From NCBI RefSeq assembly GCF_900543425.1, contig NZ_UQRQ01000001.1, positions 200,868-264,867 on the forward strand: a stretch of 64,000 nucleotides of DNA. The letters are read 5' to 3'. The notes beneath the pieces are model-generated. The model did no database searches. It was not told where the DNA came from and saw only the letters and a program-made list of their open reading frames with translations. Origin of the DNA: an uncultured Sanguibacteroides sp. (lineage in GTDB: Bacteria > Bacteroidota > Bacteroidia > Bacteroidales > Marinifilaceae). The position numbers and the translations under genes were made by a program. Below, in pieces: positions 32,033 to 41,238 of this stretch (its first letter is position 1; each line of letters opens with the position of its first letter).

Positions 32033-33580
32033 ATGTTAGATTCTGCATTAAAAGAACAACTATACACGATATTCCGCTCGTTGGAAGCAGATTACCTTTT
32101 TGATATTTCCGTTTCGCCGGAACATGAAAGTCGCACAGAATTGTTAGAACTCTTGGAAGATGTATCTTCCTGTTCCGAAAAAATTTCCTGTCGAATAGAA
32201 GAGGGCGAAGGCTTATCCTTTATTATATTGAAAAACGGCAAAGAAACCGGTATGAAATTCAGGGCAGTTCCTAACGGACACGAATTTTCTTCTTTGTTGC
32301 TGGCTATATTGAATTTGGACGGGAAAGGGAAAAATTTTCCGGATAAGGGAATATGCGATCGAGTAAAAGCTTTAAAAGGTCCTATACATTTGACGACTTA
32401 TGTCTCTTTGACCTGTACCAATTGTCCGGATATCGTACAGGCATTAAATGCCATGACCACGTTAAACGATGCGATTAGGCATGAAATGGTGGATGGAGCT
32501 ATATATCAAGAAGAGGTAGATGCGTTAAAGATTCAAGGTGTTCCTGCTGTTTTTGCTGACGGGCAACTGTTACATGTCGGAAGAGGTGATTTCGGGACGT
32601 TATTGGATAAATTGGAAGCCCGCTATGGGAGGATTGAAAGCAGTCAGGTACCTGTCAAAGAGTATGATGTTGTCGTTGTTGGAGGAGGACCTGCCGGAAG
32701 TTCTGCTGCTATTTATTCGGCTCGTAAAGGATTAAGTGTTGCCGTCGTCGCTGAAAGAATAGGAGGACAGGTGAAAGAGACAGTAGGGATAGAAAACCTG
32801 ATATCCATTCCCGAAACCACGGGAAGTCAATTAGCCGATAATTTGAGAACTCATATGAATTGTTATCCTATCGATCTGTTTGAGCATAGAAAAATAGAAA
32901 AAATAGAGATACATGAAAACAAAAAGCAATTAACGGTATCCGGCGGGGAGAAGTTTATGACAAATGCTGTTATCATTGCCACGGGAGCAAGTTGGCGTAA
33001 ATTGAATATACCCGGGGAAGAAGAGTATATAGGGCGTGGTGTGGCGTTTTGCCCGCATTGTGACGGTCCTTTTTATAAAGGGAAACAGGTGGCTGTTGTC
33101 GGAGGTGGAAATTCCGGTATCGAAGCCGCAATAGATTTAGCCGGAATTTGTTCGAAAGTGACCGTATTTGAATTTCTTGATGAATTGAAAGCCGATAAGG
33201 TATTGCAGGAGAAGGCTAAAAGTATGTCCAATATCGATATCTTTACCGGTTCACAAACGACAGAGGTAATCGGAAATGGAGAGAAAGTGGTTGGAATTCG
33301 CGTGAAAAATCGTCAAACGGGGGAAGAACGTATCGTTGAGTTGGACGGTATTTTCGTACAGATCGGTTTAGCTGCCAACACCCTTCCGTTTCGTGAATAT
33401 TTAGATACGAATCGTGGTGGTGAAATCGTTATAGATAGTTATTGCCGGACGAATGTTCCCGGAATCTATGCCGCGGGAGATGTATCTTCCGTTCCTTTCA
33501 AACAAATTATTATTGCCATGGGAGAAGGGGCTAAGGCTGCTCTTACGGCCTTTGAGGATCGTATACGGGGAGTTGTCTGA
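32033..33580 (+). CDS. ahpF: Alkyl hydroperoxide reductase subunit F
   Basis: 515 residues, full AhpF length. The N-terminal double thioredoxin-fold domain carries the CTNC disulfide (Cys128/Cys131). The FAD-binding GGGPAGSSAAIYSAR follows near residue 215. The thioredoxin-reductase-like core has the redox pair in CPHCDGPFY (Cys340/Cys343), then the NADH-binding GGGNSGIEAA and the closing GDVSSVPFKQIIIAMGEG. It transfers electrons from NADH to AhpC. Terminator downstream at 33611. Confidence 0.97.
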   Translation: MLDSALKEQLYTIFRSLEADYLFDISVSPEHESRTELLELLEDVSSCSEKISCRIEEGEGLSFIILKNGKETGMKFRAVPNGHEFSSLLLAILNLDGKGKNFPDKGICDRVKALKGPIHLTTYVSLTCTNCPDIVQALNAMTTLNDAIRHEMVDGAIYQEEVDALKIQGVPAVFADGQLLHVGRGDFGTLLDKLEARYGRIESSQVPVKEYDVVVVGGGPAGSSAAIYSARKGLSVAVVAERIGGQVKETVGIENLISIPETTGSQLADNLRTHMNCYPIDLFEHRKIEKIEIHENKKQLTVSGGEKFMTNAVIIATGASWRKLNIPGEEEYIGRGVAFCPHCDGPFYKGKQVAVVGGGNSGIEAAIDLAGICSKVTVFEFLDELKADKVLQEKAKSMSNIDIFTGSQTTEVIGNGEKVVGIRVKNRQTGEERIVELDGIFVQIGLAANTLPFREYLDTNRGGEIVIDSYCRTNVPGIYAAGDVSSVPFKQIIIAMGEGAKAALTAFEDRIRGVV

Positions 33581-33610
33581 TCAAAACAGAGAGAAAGCCT
33601 CTTACAAAAG

Positions 33611-33644
33611 ATTCCTCGGAACCAAAGATTTCCGAGGAATTTTA
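33611..33644 (+). terminator. Terminator after ahpF
   Basis: ATTCCTCGGAA (33611-33621) and TTCCGAGGAAT (33630-33640) pair perfectly, followed by TTTTA. Confidence 0.75.
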
Positions 33645-33735
33645 TGACTTGCAGAAAGTCTAAAAAAGTCGCTTAACTGTTATCTGGTATGGATTTTTTT
33701 TATTTTATTTGCCGCGTAATTTTTTATGCTAAAAT

Positions 33736-34551
33736 ATGATGATAAGATTCTTTGTGAAATGTGCGGTTGTACTCATGTGTACAACATTCGTGATGCCTGT
33801 AATGGCGCAGTTAAAACTTAAAAAAGCAGTGAGCGGGGCATCGAAAGCGGTGCAGGCGGTTACGCTGACTGACGAACAAATGGCCGCATATGTAAAGGAG
33901 TATATCGATTGGATGGATAAGCATAATCAGGTATGTGCCGATGATGATCCTTATACTATTCGACTGAAGAAACTGACGGAAGGATTGAAGGAGGTGGAGG
34001 GTATTCCTTTGAATTTTAAAGTGTATTATGTGATTGACGTTAACGCTTTTGCTTGTGCGGATGGTAGCGTACGCATCTTTTCTTCGTTAATGGATATTAT
34101 GAGTGACGAGGAGTTGTTGGGTGTGATTGGACACGAGGTGGGACATGTGGCCCATAAGGACTCTAAGAAAGCTTTTCGTACGGCATTGTTGACTTCCGCT
34201 TTAAAAGACGGAGTGTCGTCTCAAGGCGGAAAAGTTGCCGCATTGACCGATTCGCAGTTAGGTGATCTCGGTGAAGCTTTGGTGCAAGCCAATTACTCGC
34301 AAAAACAGGAACGCGATGCGGATGATTACGGTTATGAATTTTTGAAGAAGGCCGGGAAAAATCCATGGGCGATGGCTCTTTCGTTTCATAGATTGAAACA
34401 AATGCAGGAAGAGGCTGGAGCGAAAAGAAACAGTAAACTGAACCAGTTATTTTCTACTCATCCCGATTTGGATTCACGCATAAAGCGTATGGAAGAACGT
34501 GCAACGACTGAAGGTATTCAGAAGCCTGTCGATACGACTGAAAATAAATAA
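33736..34551 (+). CDS. M48 family metallopeptidase, exported
   Basis: 271 residues with a signal peptide (MMIRFFVKCAVVLMCTTF, then VMPVMAQ). The zinc motif HEVGH starts at residue 133, within the M48 context GVIGHEVGHVAHKDS. The third ligand lies in the ERDADDYGYEFLKKAG segment, typical of Oma1/BepA-like periplasmic proteases. THPDLDSRIKRM near the end is also characteristic. A role in outer-membrane protein quality control is likely by family; the residues after signal cleavage are basic and Ala-rich. Monocistronic. Confidence 0.9.
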   Translation: MMIRFFVKCAVVLMCTTFVMPVMAQLKLKKAVSGASKAVQAVTLTDEQMAAYVKEYIDWMDKHNQVCADDDPYTIRLKKLTEGLKEVEGIPLNFKVYYVIDVNAFACADGSVRIFSSLMDIMSDEELLGVIGHEVGHVAHKDSKKAFRTALLTSALKDGVSSQGGKVAALTDSQLGDLGEALVQANYSQKQERDADDYGYEFLKKAGKNPWAMALSFHRLKQMQEEAGAKRNSKLNQLFSTHPDLDSRIKRMEERATTEGIQKPVDTTENK

Positions 34552-34565
34552 ATAAATGAATCGAT

Positions 34566-34604
34566 AAAAAATGAGAAGCGCTTTACTGCGCTTCTCATTT
34601 TTTT
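34566..34604. terminator. Bidirectional terminator between the M48 peptidase and butyrate kinase genes
   Basis: ATGAGAAGCG (34571-34580) pairs with CGCTTCTCAT (34589-34598), flanked by A and T tracts on either side, between two convergent genes. Confidence 0.85.
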
Positions 34605-34646
34605 ATACTGACATTTAGAGCCTTTTCCCCTTTTAAAGACCGACTC

Positions 34647-35720
34647 TTATTGGTAGATTTTTCCGGTAAGTTCTCCGCGGATAACCATCAGGCCATTCAT
34701 GGCCAAAGCACGCATTTCGTCTTCTCCGGGGTATACCTTTAACGGGGCGATGAATCCGACCATCTCTTTTACATAAGCAACCAGGAAGGGGTTATGTGCG
34801 ATTCCTCCAGTTAACAGAATGCCATCCACGTCACCTTTCAAAACGGCAGCCATCTCTCCAATAGCTTTACCCACCTGATAAGACATGGCATCCTGAACCA
34901 GTTTCCATTGCGGGTCTTCTTTCGCTTTCAGCTCTACTTCATAAGCATCGTTAGTTCCTAAATAAGCTACTAATCCGCCTTCACCTTTGATCATCTTTTT
35001 TATCTCGGCTTGAGTCTTTTCTCCGCTGAAGCACATTTTTATCAATTGTCCGGTAGGCAAGGTACCGGAACGTTCCGGAGAAAACGGTCCGTCTCCGTCT
35101 AAAGCGTTGTTTACGTCAATTACTCGTCCCCGTCTATGTGCTCCGACGGATACGCCTCCTCCCAAATGAGCAATAATCAGATTGATATCTTCGTATTTTT
35201 TTCCAATCTCTTTGGCATAGGTTCTTGCGATTGCTTTTTGGTTTAACGCGTGGAAAATAGAGACTCTCCGGAAAGCCGGGTGGCCGGTAAGGCGAGCTAC
35301 TTCTTCCATTTCATCCACTACGACCGGATCTGCAATATAGGCTTTGGCTCCATTGTTTAAAGAGCGGGCTATATCGTGAGCAATCAATCCACCCAGATTA
35401 GATGCATGCTCTCCGAGAGGAGGGTTGTTCAAATCGGCAATTAAGGCATCATTTACCTCATAAACTCCTGATTCTATGGGTTTAACCAATCCACCTCTGC
35501 CCACGATTGCATGGATCTCGTTGATATCGAACCCGGCATTTTTTAATTCGGTTAAAATGATCTCTTTTCTGAATTGGAATTGAGAAGCAACCGTCTCAAA
35601 GCGGGCGATCTCTTCGGATGAATGCTTAATGTTCTTCACAAATTTTTCGTTCTCATCCTCGTAAATAGCAATTTTCGTGGAAGTTGACCCAGGATTAATC
35701 GCAAGAATTTTATAAGACAT
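34647..35720 (-). CDS. buk: Butyrate kinase
   Basis: 357 residues, the usual Buk length. The acetate/butyrate kinase superfamily pattern is present: KILAINPGSTSTKIA at the N-terminus (phosphate 1 loop), HLGGGVSVGAHRRGRVIDV (phosphate 2), SERSGTLP-type segment as SPERSGTLPTGQL, and the closing LTGGIAHN. It forms butyryl-phosphate and ADP from butyrate and ATP, or runs in reverse to make ATP. The partner phosphate butyryltransferase (ptb) is not next to it; upstream on the strand is a glycerate kinase gene. It suggests butyrate metabolism, consistent with Odoribacteraceae. Confidence 0.95.
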   Translation of the reverse strand: MSYKILAINPGSTSTKIAIYEDENEKFVKNIKHSSEEIARFETVASQFQFRKEIILTELKNAGFDINEIHAIVGRGGLVKPIESGVYEVNDALIADLNNPPLGEHASNLGGLIAHDIARSLNNGAKAYIADPVVVDEMEEVARLTGHPAFRRVSIFHALNQKAIARTYAKEIGKKYEDINLIIAHLGGGVSVGAHRRGRVIDVNNALDGDGPFSPERSGTLPTGQLIKMCFSGEKTQAEIKKMIKGEGGLVAYLGTNDAYEVELKAKEDPQWKLVQDAMSYQVGKAIGEMAAVLKGDVDGILLTGGIAHNPFLVAYVKEMVGFIAPLKVYPGEDEMRALAMNGLMVIRGELTGKIYQ

Positions 35721-35833
35721 AAATTATAATTTTTGTTATTAGATAATTATTTATGATTGTCTGTTTTGAAGCTGCAAAATTTATAAATTGTAAGCAAATG
35801 TCAAAGGAAAAGTGATAATTTATTTTGTCGAGA

Positions 35834-36955
35834 TCAAATGGGATAAATGGAAGCATAAAATACATCCGAGATATCCTGAGCAATAACCTTTAAATACTCC
35901 TTTGCATTTCTGATAGAATCCTCCACGGAAGAGGCATGAGATATTAATGTGAAAATTTGATCGAAAGAGGAGAGAAGTTGATTATCAGTCATTCCGCCAA
36001 TTGCGTATACCAGCTTATGGTTCTTTCGACATATATCGGAAATGGATCCGGGAATCTTCCCGTATAGAGATTGTACGTCTATTTTACCCTCTCCTGTAAT
36101 TACTGCCTGCACCGAAGAGAGATAGTTACGAAACCGGGAAAGGTTTATGCAAAAAGTTGAACCGGATACTAATCTTGCGTTCAATAAAGAATAAAAAGAT
36201 AAGGCTACCCCTCCGGCAGCCCCTCCGTGTTTTAAGGAATGTAATGGCTTTTGAGTCTTGAATTCTAATAAGCAGGTCAAATCCTGAAGTTTACGATCCA
36301 ATAAAATAACCTGTTCCGGAGATGCCCCCTTTTGGGGACCGAACACAAAAGCTGCTCCCTGTTCTCCGGTCGCCAGGTTATCCACATCGCATAGGACTGT
36401 ACACTCTATGTCTTTAAATCGATCTTGTATATAATCGATGTTAATGTCTTCTATATCAATAATATCATTCCTGTATGTGTTTGATCTTTTTTTTATGGAT
36501 AAACCTATTTCCCGTAAAGCACCTATTCCTCCGTCCACGCTGGCGCTTCCTCCTATGCAAAGAATTAATTTTTGAAAGCCGCACTCTATCGCATGGCGGA
36601 TCATTATTCCAAATCCCGCCGTATTGGTATTTAAAATATCGTATTCTTCTCTTTTCAAATGCTTTATTCCGCTACTTTCGGCTAACTCGATGATTGCGGT
36701 ATCTCCATTCGCGTAATAAATAGCTTTCCGGGTTCGTCCCAAAGCATCGCAGGTCATGATCTCGATAGGCCGGGCTTTATAATAATAGGCCAATACGGCA
36801 GCAGTTCCGTCCCCTCCGTCTCCCATGGGAAGCGATATCGTTTCAATTCCGTTTTTCTTTAGGGATGTTGAAAGGATACGACATGCGTCAAAAGCTGATA
36901 GGCTCCCTTTGAAGGCGTTGGGGGCCAAGAGAATTTTTGGGGGACAGATGCTCAT
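35834..36955 (-). CDS. Glycerate kinase (GlxK/GarK type)
   Basis: 373 residues. The N-terminal ILLAPNAFKGSLSA is the strongly conserved family start, followed by PMGDGGDGT, the G-rich substrate segment GGSASVDGGIGAL, and the C-terminal VITGEGKID-x-Q motif. The family phosphorylates D-glycerate to 2-phosphoglycerate. The ATG at 36955 lies inside the end of the upstream serine hydrolase gene, giving a 68-bp overlap. The conserved N-terminus leaves little room for a later start, so the overlap looks real and implies translational coupling. Confidence 0.93.
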   Translation of the reverse strand: MSICPPKILLAPNAFKGSLSAFDACRILSTSLKKNGIETISLPMGDGGDGTAAVLAYYYKARPIEIMTCDALGRTRKAIYYANGDTAIIELAESSGIKHLKREEYDILNTNTAGFGIMIRHAIECGFQKLILCIGGSASVDGGIGALREIGLSIKKRSNTYRNDIIDIEDINIDYIQDRFKDIECTVLCDVDNLATGEQGAAFVFGPQKGASPEQVILLDRKLQDLTCLLEFKTQKPLHSLKHGGAAGGVALSFYSLLNARLVSGSTFCINLSRFRNYLSSVQAVITGEGKIDVQSLYGKIPGSISDICRKNHKLVYAIGGMTDNQLLSSFDQIFTLISHASSVEDSIRNAKEYLKVIAQDISDVFYASIYPI

Positions 36956-38294
36956 GCTCAGGTTGGTTTGCTAATAATTCTTGTGAGTTTTCTATCGTTT
37001 TACAATATTCAGGATCAAAAAGATCCCTTTCGGGCCAGGATTTTACCCGGTTCAGAGCCTGATGCATCATCCGCTCTATTTTGTTCGGAAATTTACTTCC
37101 GGTCCAACTGCTTGTATTTGTGATGAAAACCCAACTGAAACCGTCTTTTTGATGTTTCATCATAGCACTTGTCCCGGCCAAGGTCCCTGATCGCCACCAA
37201 TCCCCTCTGGAATTAGTATTCATCCAACCGATCGGTAGTGCATTGTAAATATTAGCTGTCATCGTCTTTACACTTTCCGGTTTTAAAATATCGGGATAGC
37301 TGTCGTTTCCGTCTATTGCCGACAGGAAACGCAGTAATTCGGTAGGAGAAGCTACCCATCCACCGGCACCATAAAGCTCTTCGATATTATTTCCTCCGTT
37401 AGATCGAAGCACCAAGGTATCTCGTCCGTCACACGCCCGTACCAATTCGGCATTAGAAGGTTCGTAATATTTTACTTCATTCGGGTAACGTTTTTCACAA
37501 AGGTTATATCCCAGATGCATATCAAAGCAACCGGCGGGAATCAGAATGCTGTCTTGAATGTATTTTTCATAGGGCTGTCCGCTTATTTTTTCAATTACTT
37601 TGGAAAGAATTCCGTATCCTACATTCGAGTAACAAGTACTGGTGCCCGGACGGAATCCCAAGCGTTTTGATAATACAAACCTGATGATCGTATTTAAATC
37701 GGCAGGAGGGGGAACGCCCATTTTTTGGGCAATCTCTACCGGATAAAACATCGGGTCTCCATATCTTAAAGAGAAGCCCCCCTTGTGTCGCAGTAACTGT
37801 TCTACCGTTATCTCTTTTATTCGCTTGTCCCTAATTTCCTGATAAATGGTATCGTTCAATATTCCGTTTTCTCCGAAAACTTTATCTTCCAATGATAATT
37901 TTTCATTTTCTACCAGCTTCATAATACCGGTTGCCGTAATTAATTTGGAGACAGAAGCGATTCTGAAGATATGATTCACATCAACCTTTGTTTGAGTTTC
38001 TTCGTCGGCATACCCGTATCCTTTGCTGTAGATTAATTTCCCGTCTTTCATAATTGCCAAGGATGCTCCTTTTATTTCCCATTGATTCATAAATCGTTCG
38101 ATGGTCGCATCTAAACGTTTTGTTTCGGATAAATCGGAATAATAATTATGAATGATGTCGTGAATGGGTATAAGAGTATCTCCTACAAACTGTTCTTCTA
38201 TCGTTTCCACGATATCAGCCTGTGTACGGCTGATATTCCATGGCCTTAGCAAAAGAACTCCCAATAAAATAATCAAACTTATAATATATTTCAT
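36888..38294 (-). CDS. Serine hydrolase, beta-lactamase/class C-like
   Basis: 468 residues with an N-terminal hydrophobic anchor or signal (MKYIISLIILLGVLLLRPW). The S-x-x-K pair is in ASVSKLITATG (Ser114, Lys117) and the second motif Y-x-N in CYSNVGYG. The family covers beta-lactamases, D,D-peptidases and esterases; the physiological substrate here is unknown, and peptidoglycan or peptide processing in the periplasm is possible. A terminator-like hairpin sits 17 bp upstream of the start codon. The 3' end overlaps the glycerate kinase gene by 68 bp. Confidence 0.88.
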   Translation of the reverse strand: MKYIISLIILLGVLLLRPWNISRTQADIVETIEEQFVGDTLIPIHDIIHNYYSDLSETKRLDATIERFMNQWEIKGASLAIMKDGKLIYSKGYGYADEETQTKVDVNHIFRIASVSKLITATGIMKLVENEKLSLEDKVFGENGILNDTIYQEIRDKRIKEITVEQLLRHKGGFSLRYGDPMFYPVEIAQKMGVPPPADLNTIIRFVLSKRLGFRPGTSTCYSNVGYGILSKVIEKISGQPYEKYIQDSILIPAGCFDMHLGYNLCEKRYPNEVKYYEPSNAELVRACDGRDTLVLRSNGGNNIEELYGAGGWVASPTELLRFLSAIDGNDSYPDILKPESVKTMTANIYNALPIGWMNTNSRGDWWRSGTLAGTSAMMKHQKDGFSWVFITNTSSWTGSKFPNKIERMMHQALNRVKSWPERDLFDPEYCKTIENSQELLANQPEHEHLSPKNSLGPQRLQREPISF

Positions 38295-38310
38295 AGAGCT
38301 GCTTCGTAAT

Positions 38311-38357
38311 AAAAAACGTATTGTATTTCTTTATATAACAGAATAATACAATACGTT
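38311..38357 (-). terminator. Terminator or attenuator upstream of the serine hydrolase gene
   Basis: A perfect 13-bp inverted repeat (38315-38327 with 38345-38357, 17-nt loop) is followed on the minus strand by TTTTTTATT. It could terminate the aminotransferase transcript, but it lies only 17 bp upstream of the serine hydrolase start. Confidence 0.65.
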
Positions 38358-38410
38358 CGCAATATTAAGAAAAAGATAGTTTTATTCAAAATAAAGCATG
38401 TGAAATCAGG

Positions 38411-39211
38411 TTAAAAATTTGAAGTTAATAATGAAAAATAGCGTTCCATGACTTTTCTCAGTAAAGGATGATCGGGATTGAAAAACAGATGATCGATTTT
38501 ACGTATCGGTAATACAAGGGGGGAAGTTCCTGTTATGAAAGCGGTGTCGAAGTTTTTCAAATCCGCACAGGGTATGCGTTTTTCCACAACGAGGATATTT
38601 TCTTGCTGGCAAATCTCAAGTACCCGTTTTCTGCTTGTACCCGGTAAAACATAAGGTATAGGAGTTGTATAGAAGGTATTGTCGCATATGAAAAACACAT
38701 TGGAACGGGATCCTTCCGTAATACACTCGTCCCGGTCTATCAATAAAATCTCGTAAACTCCATGCGAACGAATGAGTTCGTTGGTCGTTTCCCGAAGATG
38801 AGGATTAATATATTTTATTTCTGCATTATCCCTCATGGCATGATAAGTAATTGTGTCAACCCCTGAACGATAGTCTTCTTCTGTAGGATAGGAGTGTTGA
38901 ATCTGATAGATATATTCGTCGATTTTACCGGAAGTGATATGTAAAACATATTTAAGATTACCTTCTTTGATTCCTTCCAAATGAATTAAATGTTCCAGTT
39001 TCTCTTTTATATGAAGCGAGTGAATATCGATATTTACGTTTGATTTCCGTATGGAGTTTTCCAGTCTTAAAAGATTGTCTTCCCAAAAAATGACATTTCC
39101 TCTAAAAACCCTGCATACTTCGTAAAGACTTAGTCCCGTGTTTAAAATATCCTCGGAAAACAAACGTTTCTCCAGGGGAACATTATTGTATAGCATCATT
39201 TTCGTACTCAT
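38411..39211 (-). CDS. Class IV aminotransferase (aminodeoxychorismate lyase-like)
   Basis: 266 residues. The PLP-binding lysine is expected in NAEIKYINP, followed by ITEGSRSNVFFI (the conserved E-G-x-x-S-N segment) and TPIPYVLPGTSRKRVLEI with the phosphate-binding G-T-S-R. The layout fits class IV enzymes: 4-amino-4-deoxychorismate lyase, branched-chain or D-amino acid aminotransferases. The length suggests the lyase for folate synthesis, but no pab gene is adjacent, so the substrate is unresolved. A -7 box ends 11 bp before the ATG. Confidence 0.85.
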   Translation of the reverse strand: MSTKMMLYNNVPLEKRLFSEDILNTGLSLYEVCRVFRGNVIFWEDNLLRLENSIRKSNVNIDIHSLHIKEKLEHLIHLEGIKEGNLKYVLHITSGKIDEYIYQIQHSYPTEEDYRSGVDTITYHAMRDNAEIKYINPHLRETTNELIRSHGVYEILLIDRDECITEGSRSNVFFICDNTFYTTPIPYVLPGTSRKRVLEICQQENILVVEKRIPCADLKNFDTAFITGTSPLVLPIRKIDHLFFNPDHPLLRKVMERYFSLLTSNF

Positions 39212-39222
39212 TAAATCTCGTG

Positions 39223-39230
39223 CAAAGTTA
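39223..39230 (-). promoter_or_regulatory. -7 box (TAACTTTG) for the class IV aminotransferase gene
   Basis: Minus-strand TAACTTTG ends 11 bp before the ATG at 39211, implying a very short leader. Confidence 0.6.
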
Positions 39231-39313
39231 TAGGATAAAACGAATAAGTGATCGATAAAGTTCTTAAACTTTATATTCTCTCGTATCCATTTTCAACTTT
39301 CAATTATTTGCCT

Positions 39314-39321
39314 TAATTTTG
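39314..39321 (+). promoter_or_regulatory. -7 box (TAATTTTG) for the 39331 operon
   Basis: TAATTTTG ends 9 bp before the ATG at 39331 and rules out the in-frame TTG at 39319, which lies inside the box. Confidence 0.6.
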
Positions 39322-39330
39322 GCTGGAATT

Positions 39331-39810
39331 ATGGAAACAAGCGAACAAATTAATCGGATAGAATATTTCTTACGGGATATTATGATAAAAGAGCTCTCAA
39401 AGATGGTAGAACTTCAATTATCGTATATGCAGTTTGTTGTTATGGGGCAAGCCGTTGAAATATTGGGAAGTTTTTTGGACAATAAACCGATGAAGGCTAA
39501 AGGACAGTCTGCTAAAAGATTTGCTACCAGTGTCACTAAATTATTCGGAGGACGTTATCGCTTGATGAACGAGAATTATTACTTGTACGATAAACTGCGC
39601 AACCAAATGACTCATACCTTTATTCCGGGAGGAGATTTACTGTTATTGAACCGGAATGAGAATAAAAACGGGTATGAACACTTAAAGATTACGGAGGGAA
39701 AGTTGGTACTGATTTCTGAGGTTTTTTATGAAGATATTTGCAAAGCCGTCGATCGTCTTTGCGAAGCATTGAAAACGGGGAAGATAAAACCGAAAAATAT
39801 AGGATATTAG
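39331..39810 (+). CDS. Conserved-looking protein of unknown function, 159 residues
   Basis: I do not recognise this family. The start is the ATG at 39331 (METSEQINRIEYFL); an in-frame TTG upstream overlaps the -7 box. The protein is soluble, mainly helical by composition, with no signal peptide, and contains DKLRNQMTHTFIPGGD near residue 91. It heads a co-directional run; the next gene starts 2 bp after its stop, so both are probably co-translated. Confidence 0.7.
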   Translation: METSEQINRIEYFLRDIMIKELSKMVELQLSYMQFVVMGQAVEILGSFLDNKPMKAKGQSAKRFATSVTKLFGGRYRLMNENYYLYDKLRNQMTHTFIPGGDLLLLNRNENKNGYEHLKITEGKLVLISEVFYEDICKAVDRLCEALKTGKIKPKNIGY

Positions 39811-39812
39811 AA

Positions 39813-40643
39813 ATGAGACAAGATAAAATCATATTGGTCGGAGCCGGCAATGTGGCACATCATTTGGCTGCCGCTTTATTGAAAGCGGGAGCCAATTTAT
39901 GTCAGTTGTACAGTCGTACCCTCGAATCCGCAAGAGAGTTAGGTTGCAAAACAGGGATCTCTTATACATCCGATCTTTCGCAAATTTATCCGGATGGAGA
40001 TATGTACATCTTTTGTGTAAGTGATGACGCATTACCTGTTCTGTTAAAGTCAATTAGGATACATGAAAATGCACTGTTGTTACATACCTCCGGAAGCCTT
40101 TCAATGGAGATTCTTAAACCTTTTTCAAAACAATACGGAGTCATTTATCCTGTTCAGACTTTTTCAAAAGGGAGAGATTTGAATTTCAAGGAAATTCCGT
40201 TGTGTATCGAAGGGAGTTCTCCCGCTGCTCTGGAAAGGATTAGGGAGTTGGCGGCTAATTTATCGGATAAGATTTATCCCATTCATTCGGATCAGCGTAA
40301 AGAACTTCATTTAGCTGCCGTTTTTGCTTGTAATTTTCCTAATTATTTGTATTATATAGCTGAAAAAATGCTGGAAAATAGCGGGTTACCATTTTCTGTC
40401 TTACGACCTTTGATCTTTGAAACGGCACACAAAGTCATGTTGATGACTCCTTTGGAGGCTCAGACCGGACCGGCTAAACGAGGGGATGAATCCATCCTGA
40501 ATATGCACAAAAGTATGTTGAAAGAGAATAAAAATTTATTGAGGCTATATGCTTTATTGTCCGAAATGATTAAAGAGAGTCAGATGAAAGAAGATAATCC
40601 GATTGATCAGAGTGAAATAGTGGATATGCCAACACTTTGGTAA
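39813..40643 (+). CDS. Rossmann-fold oxidoreductase-like protein, DUF2520
   Basis: 276 residues from the ATG at 39813, directly after the previous stop (an in-frame start at 39738 lies inside the upstream gene). The N-terminus MRQDKIILVGAGNVAHHLA is a G-x-G-x-x-x-H-like NAD(P)-binding turn resembling F420-dependent/ProC-type reductases. The C-terminal helical DUF2520 domain is recognisable from HLAAVFACNFPNYLY and AQTGPAKRGD. The family is widespread in Bacteroidetes; the reaction is not established. KdsC-like phosphatase follows after 3 bp. Confidence 0.85.
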   Translation: MRQDKIILVGAGNVAHHLAAALLKAGANLCQLYSRTLESARELGCKTGISYTSDLSQIYPDGDMYIFCVSDDALPVLLKSIRIHENALLLHTSGSLSMEILKPFSKQYGVIYPVQTFSKGRDLNFKEIPLCIEGSSPAALERIRELAANLSDKIYPIHSDQRKELHLAAVFACNFPNYLYYIAEKMLENSGLPFSVLRPLIFETAHKVMLMTPLEAQTGPAKRGDESILNMHKSMLKENKNLLRLYALLSEMIKESQMKEDNPIDQSEIVDMPTLW

Positions 40644-40646
40644 TAA

Positions 40647-41183
40647 ATGAATAATATGAAATTTTTTAAAGAAGAACTTAAAACAATAAGGGCATTTGCT
40701 TTTGATGTGGATGGTGTTTTTTCCCGCCACGAGATGAATATTACTCCTGAAGGAGAGTTGGTAAGGACATCATGTACAAAAGACGGTTATGCCATGATGT
40801 ATTGTGTCAAAAAAGGATATCCGGTATGTATTATATCGGGAGGATACGCTCCTGGGGTGAGGGAACGTTTTCAAAAATTGGGGATTCAGGATATTTACCT
40901 GGGTATAGCGAATAAGGTGGAGGCTTTAAACGAGTTTCTGCAAAAGTATAATCTGAAACCGGAAGAGGTGATGTATATGGGGGATGATATACCGGATTAC
41001 AATGTGATGACTCTGGTCGGTATGCCTGTATGTCCTGCCGATGCCTGTGAAGAAATTAAGGCGGTTTCTCGTTATATTTCCGATACGCCCGGTGGATTGG
41101 GATGCGTCCGGGATGTGGTGTCTCAAGTGTTGAAAGCCAAAGGGGAGTGGATGGATACACAATGTCATGTGAAATGTATGTGA
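40647..41183 (+). CDS. KdsC-like HAD phosphatase (3-deoxy-manno-octulosonate 8-phosphate phosphatase)
   Basis: 178 residues. The HAD motif I is FDVDGVFS (nucleophile Asp and acid Asp), motif II IISGG, and motif III/IV MGDDIPDYNVM. The compact size without a cap domain and the closing DTPGGLGCVRDVV are characteristic of KdsC, which forms KDO for lipid A core. A nonulosonate phosphatase role cannot be excluded. Start is ATGAATAATATG; either ATG is possible. Confidence 0.88.
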   Translation: MNNMKFFKEELKTIRAFAFDVDGVFSRHEMNITPEGELVRTSCTKDGYAMMYCVKKGYPVCIISGGYAPGVRERFQKLGIQDIYLGIANKVEALNEFLQKYNLKPEEVMYMGDDIPDYNVMTLVGMPVCPADACEEIKAVSRYISDTPGGLGCVRDVVSQVLKAKGEWMDTQCHVKCM

Positions 41184-41238
41184 TAAAAGTAGACGATAGT
41201 CTGCAACGATCTTTGAGTTTAATTACAAGAATTGATAC

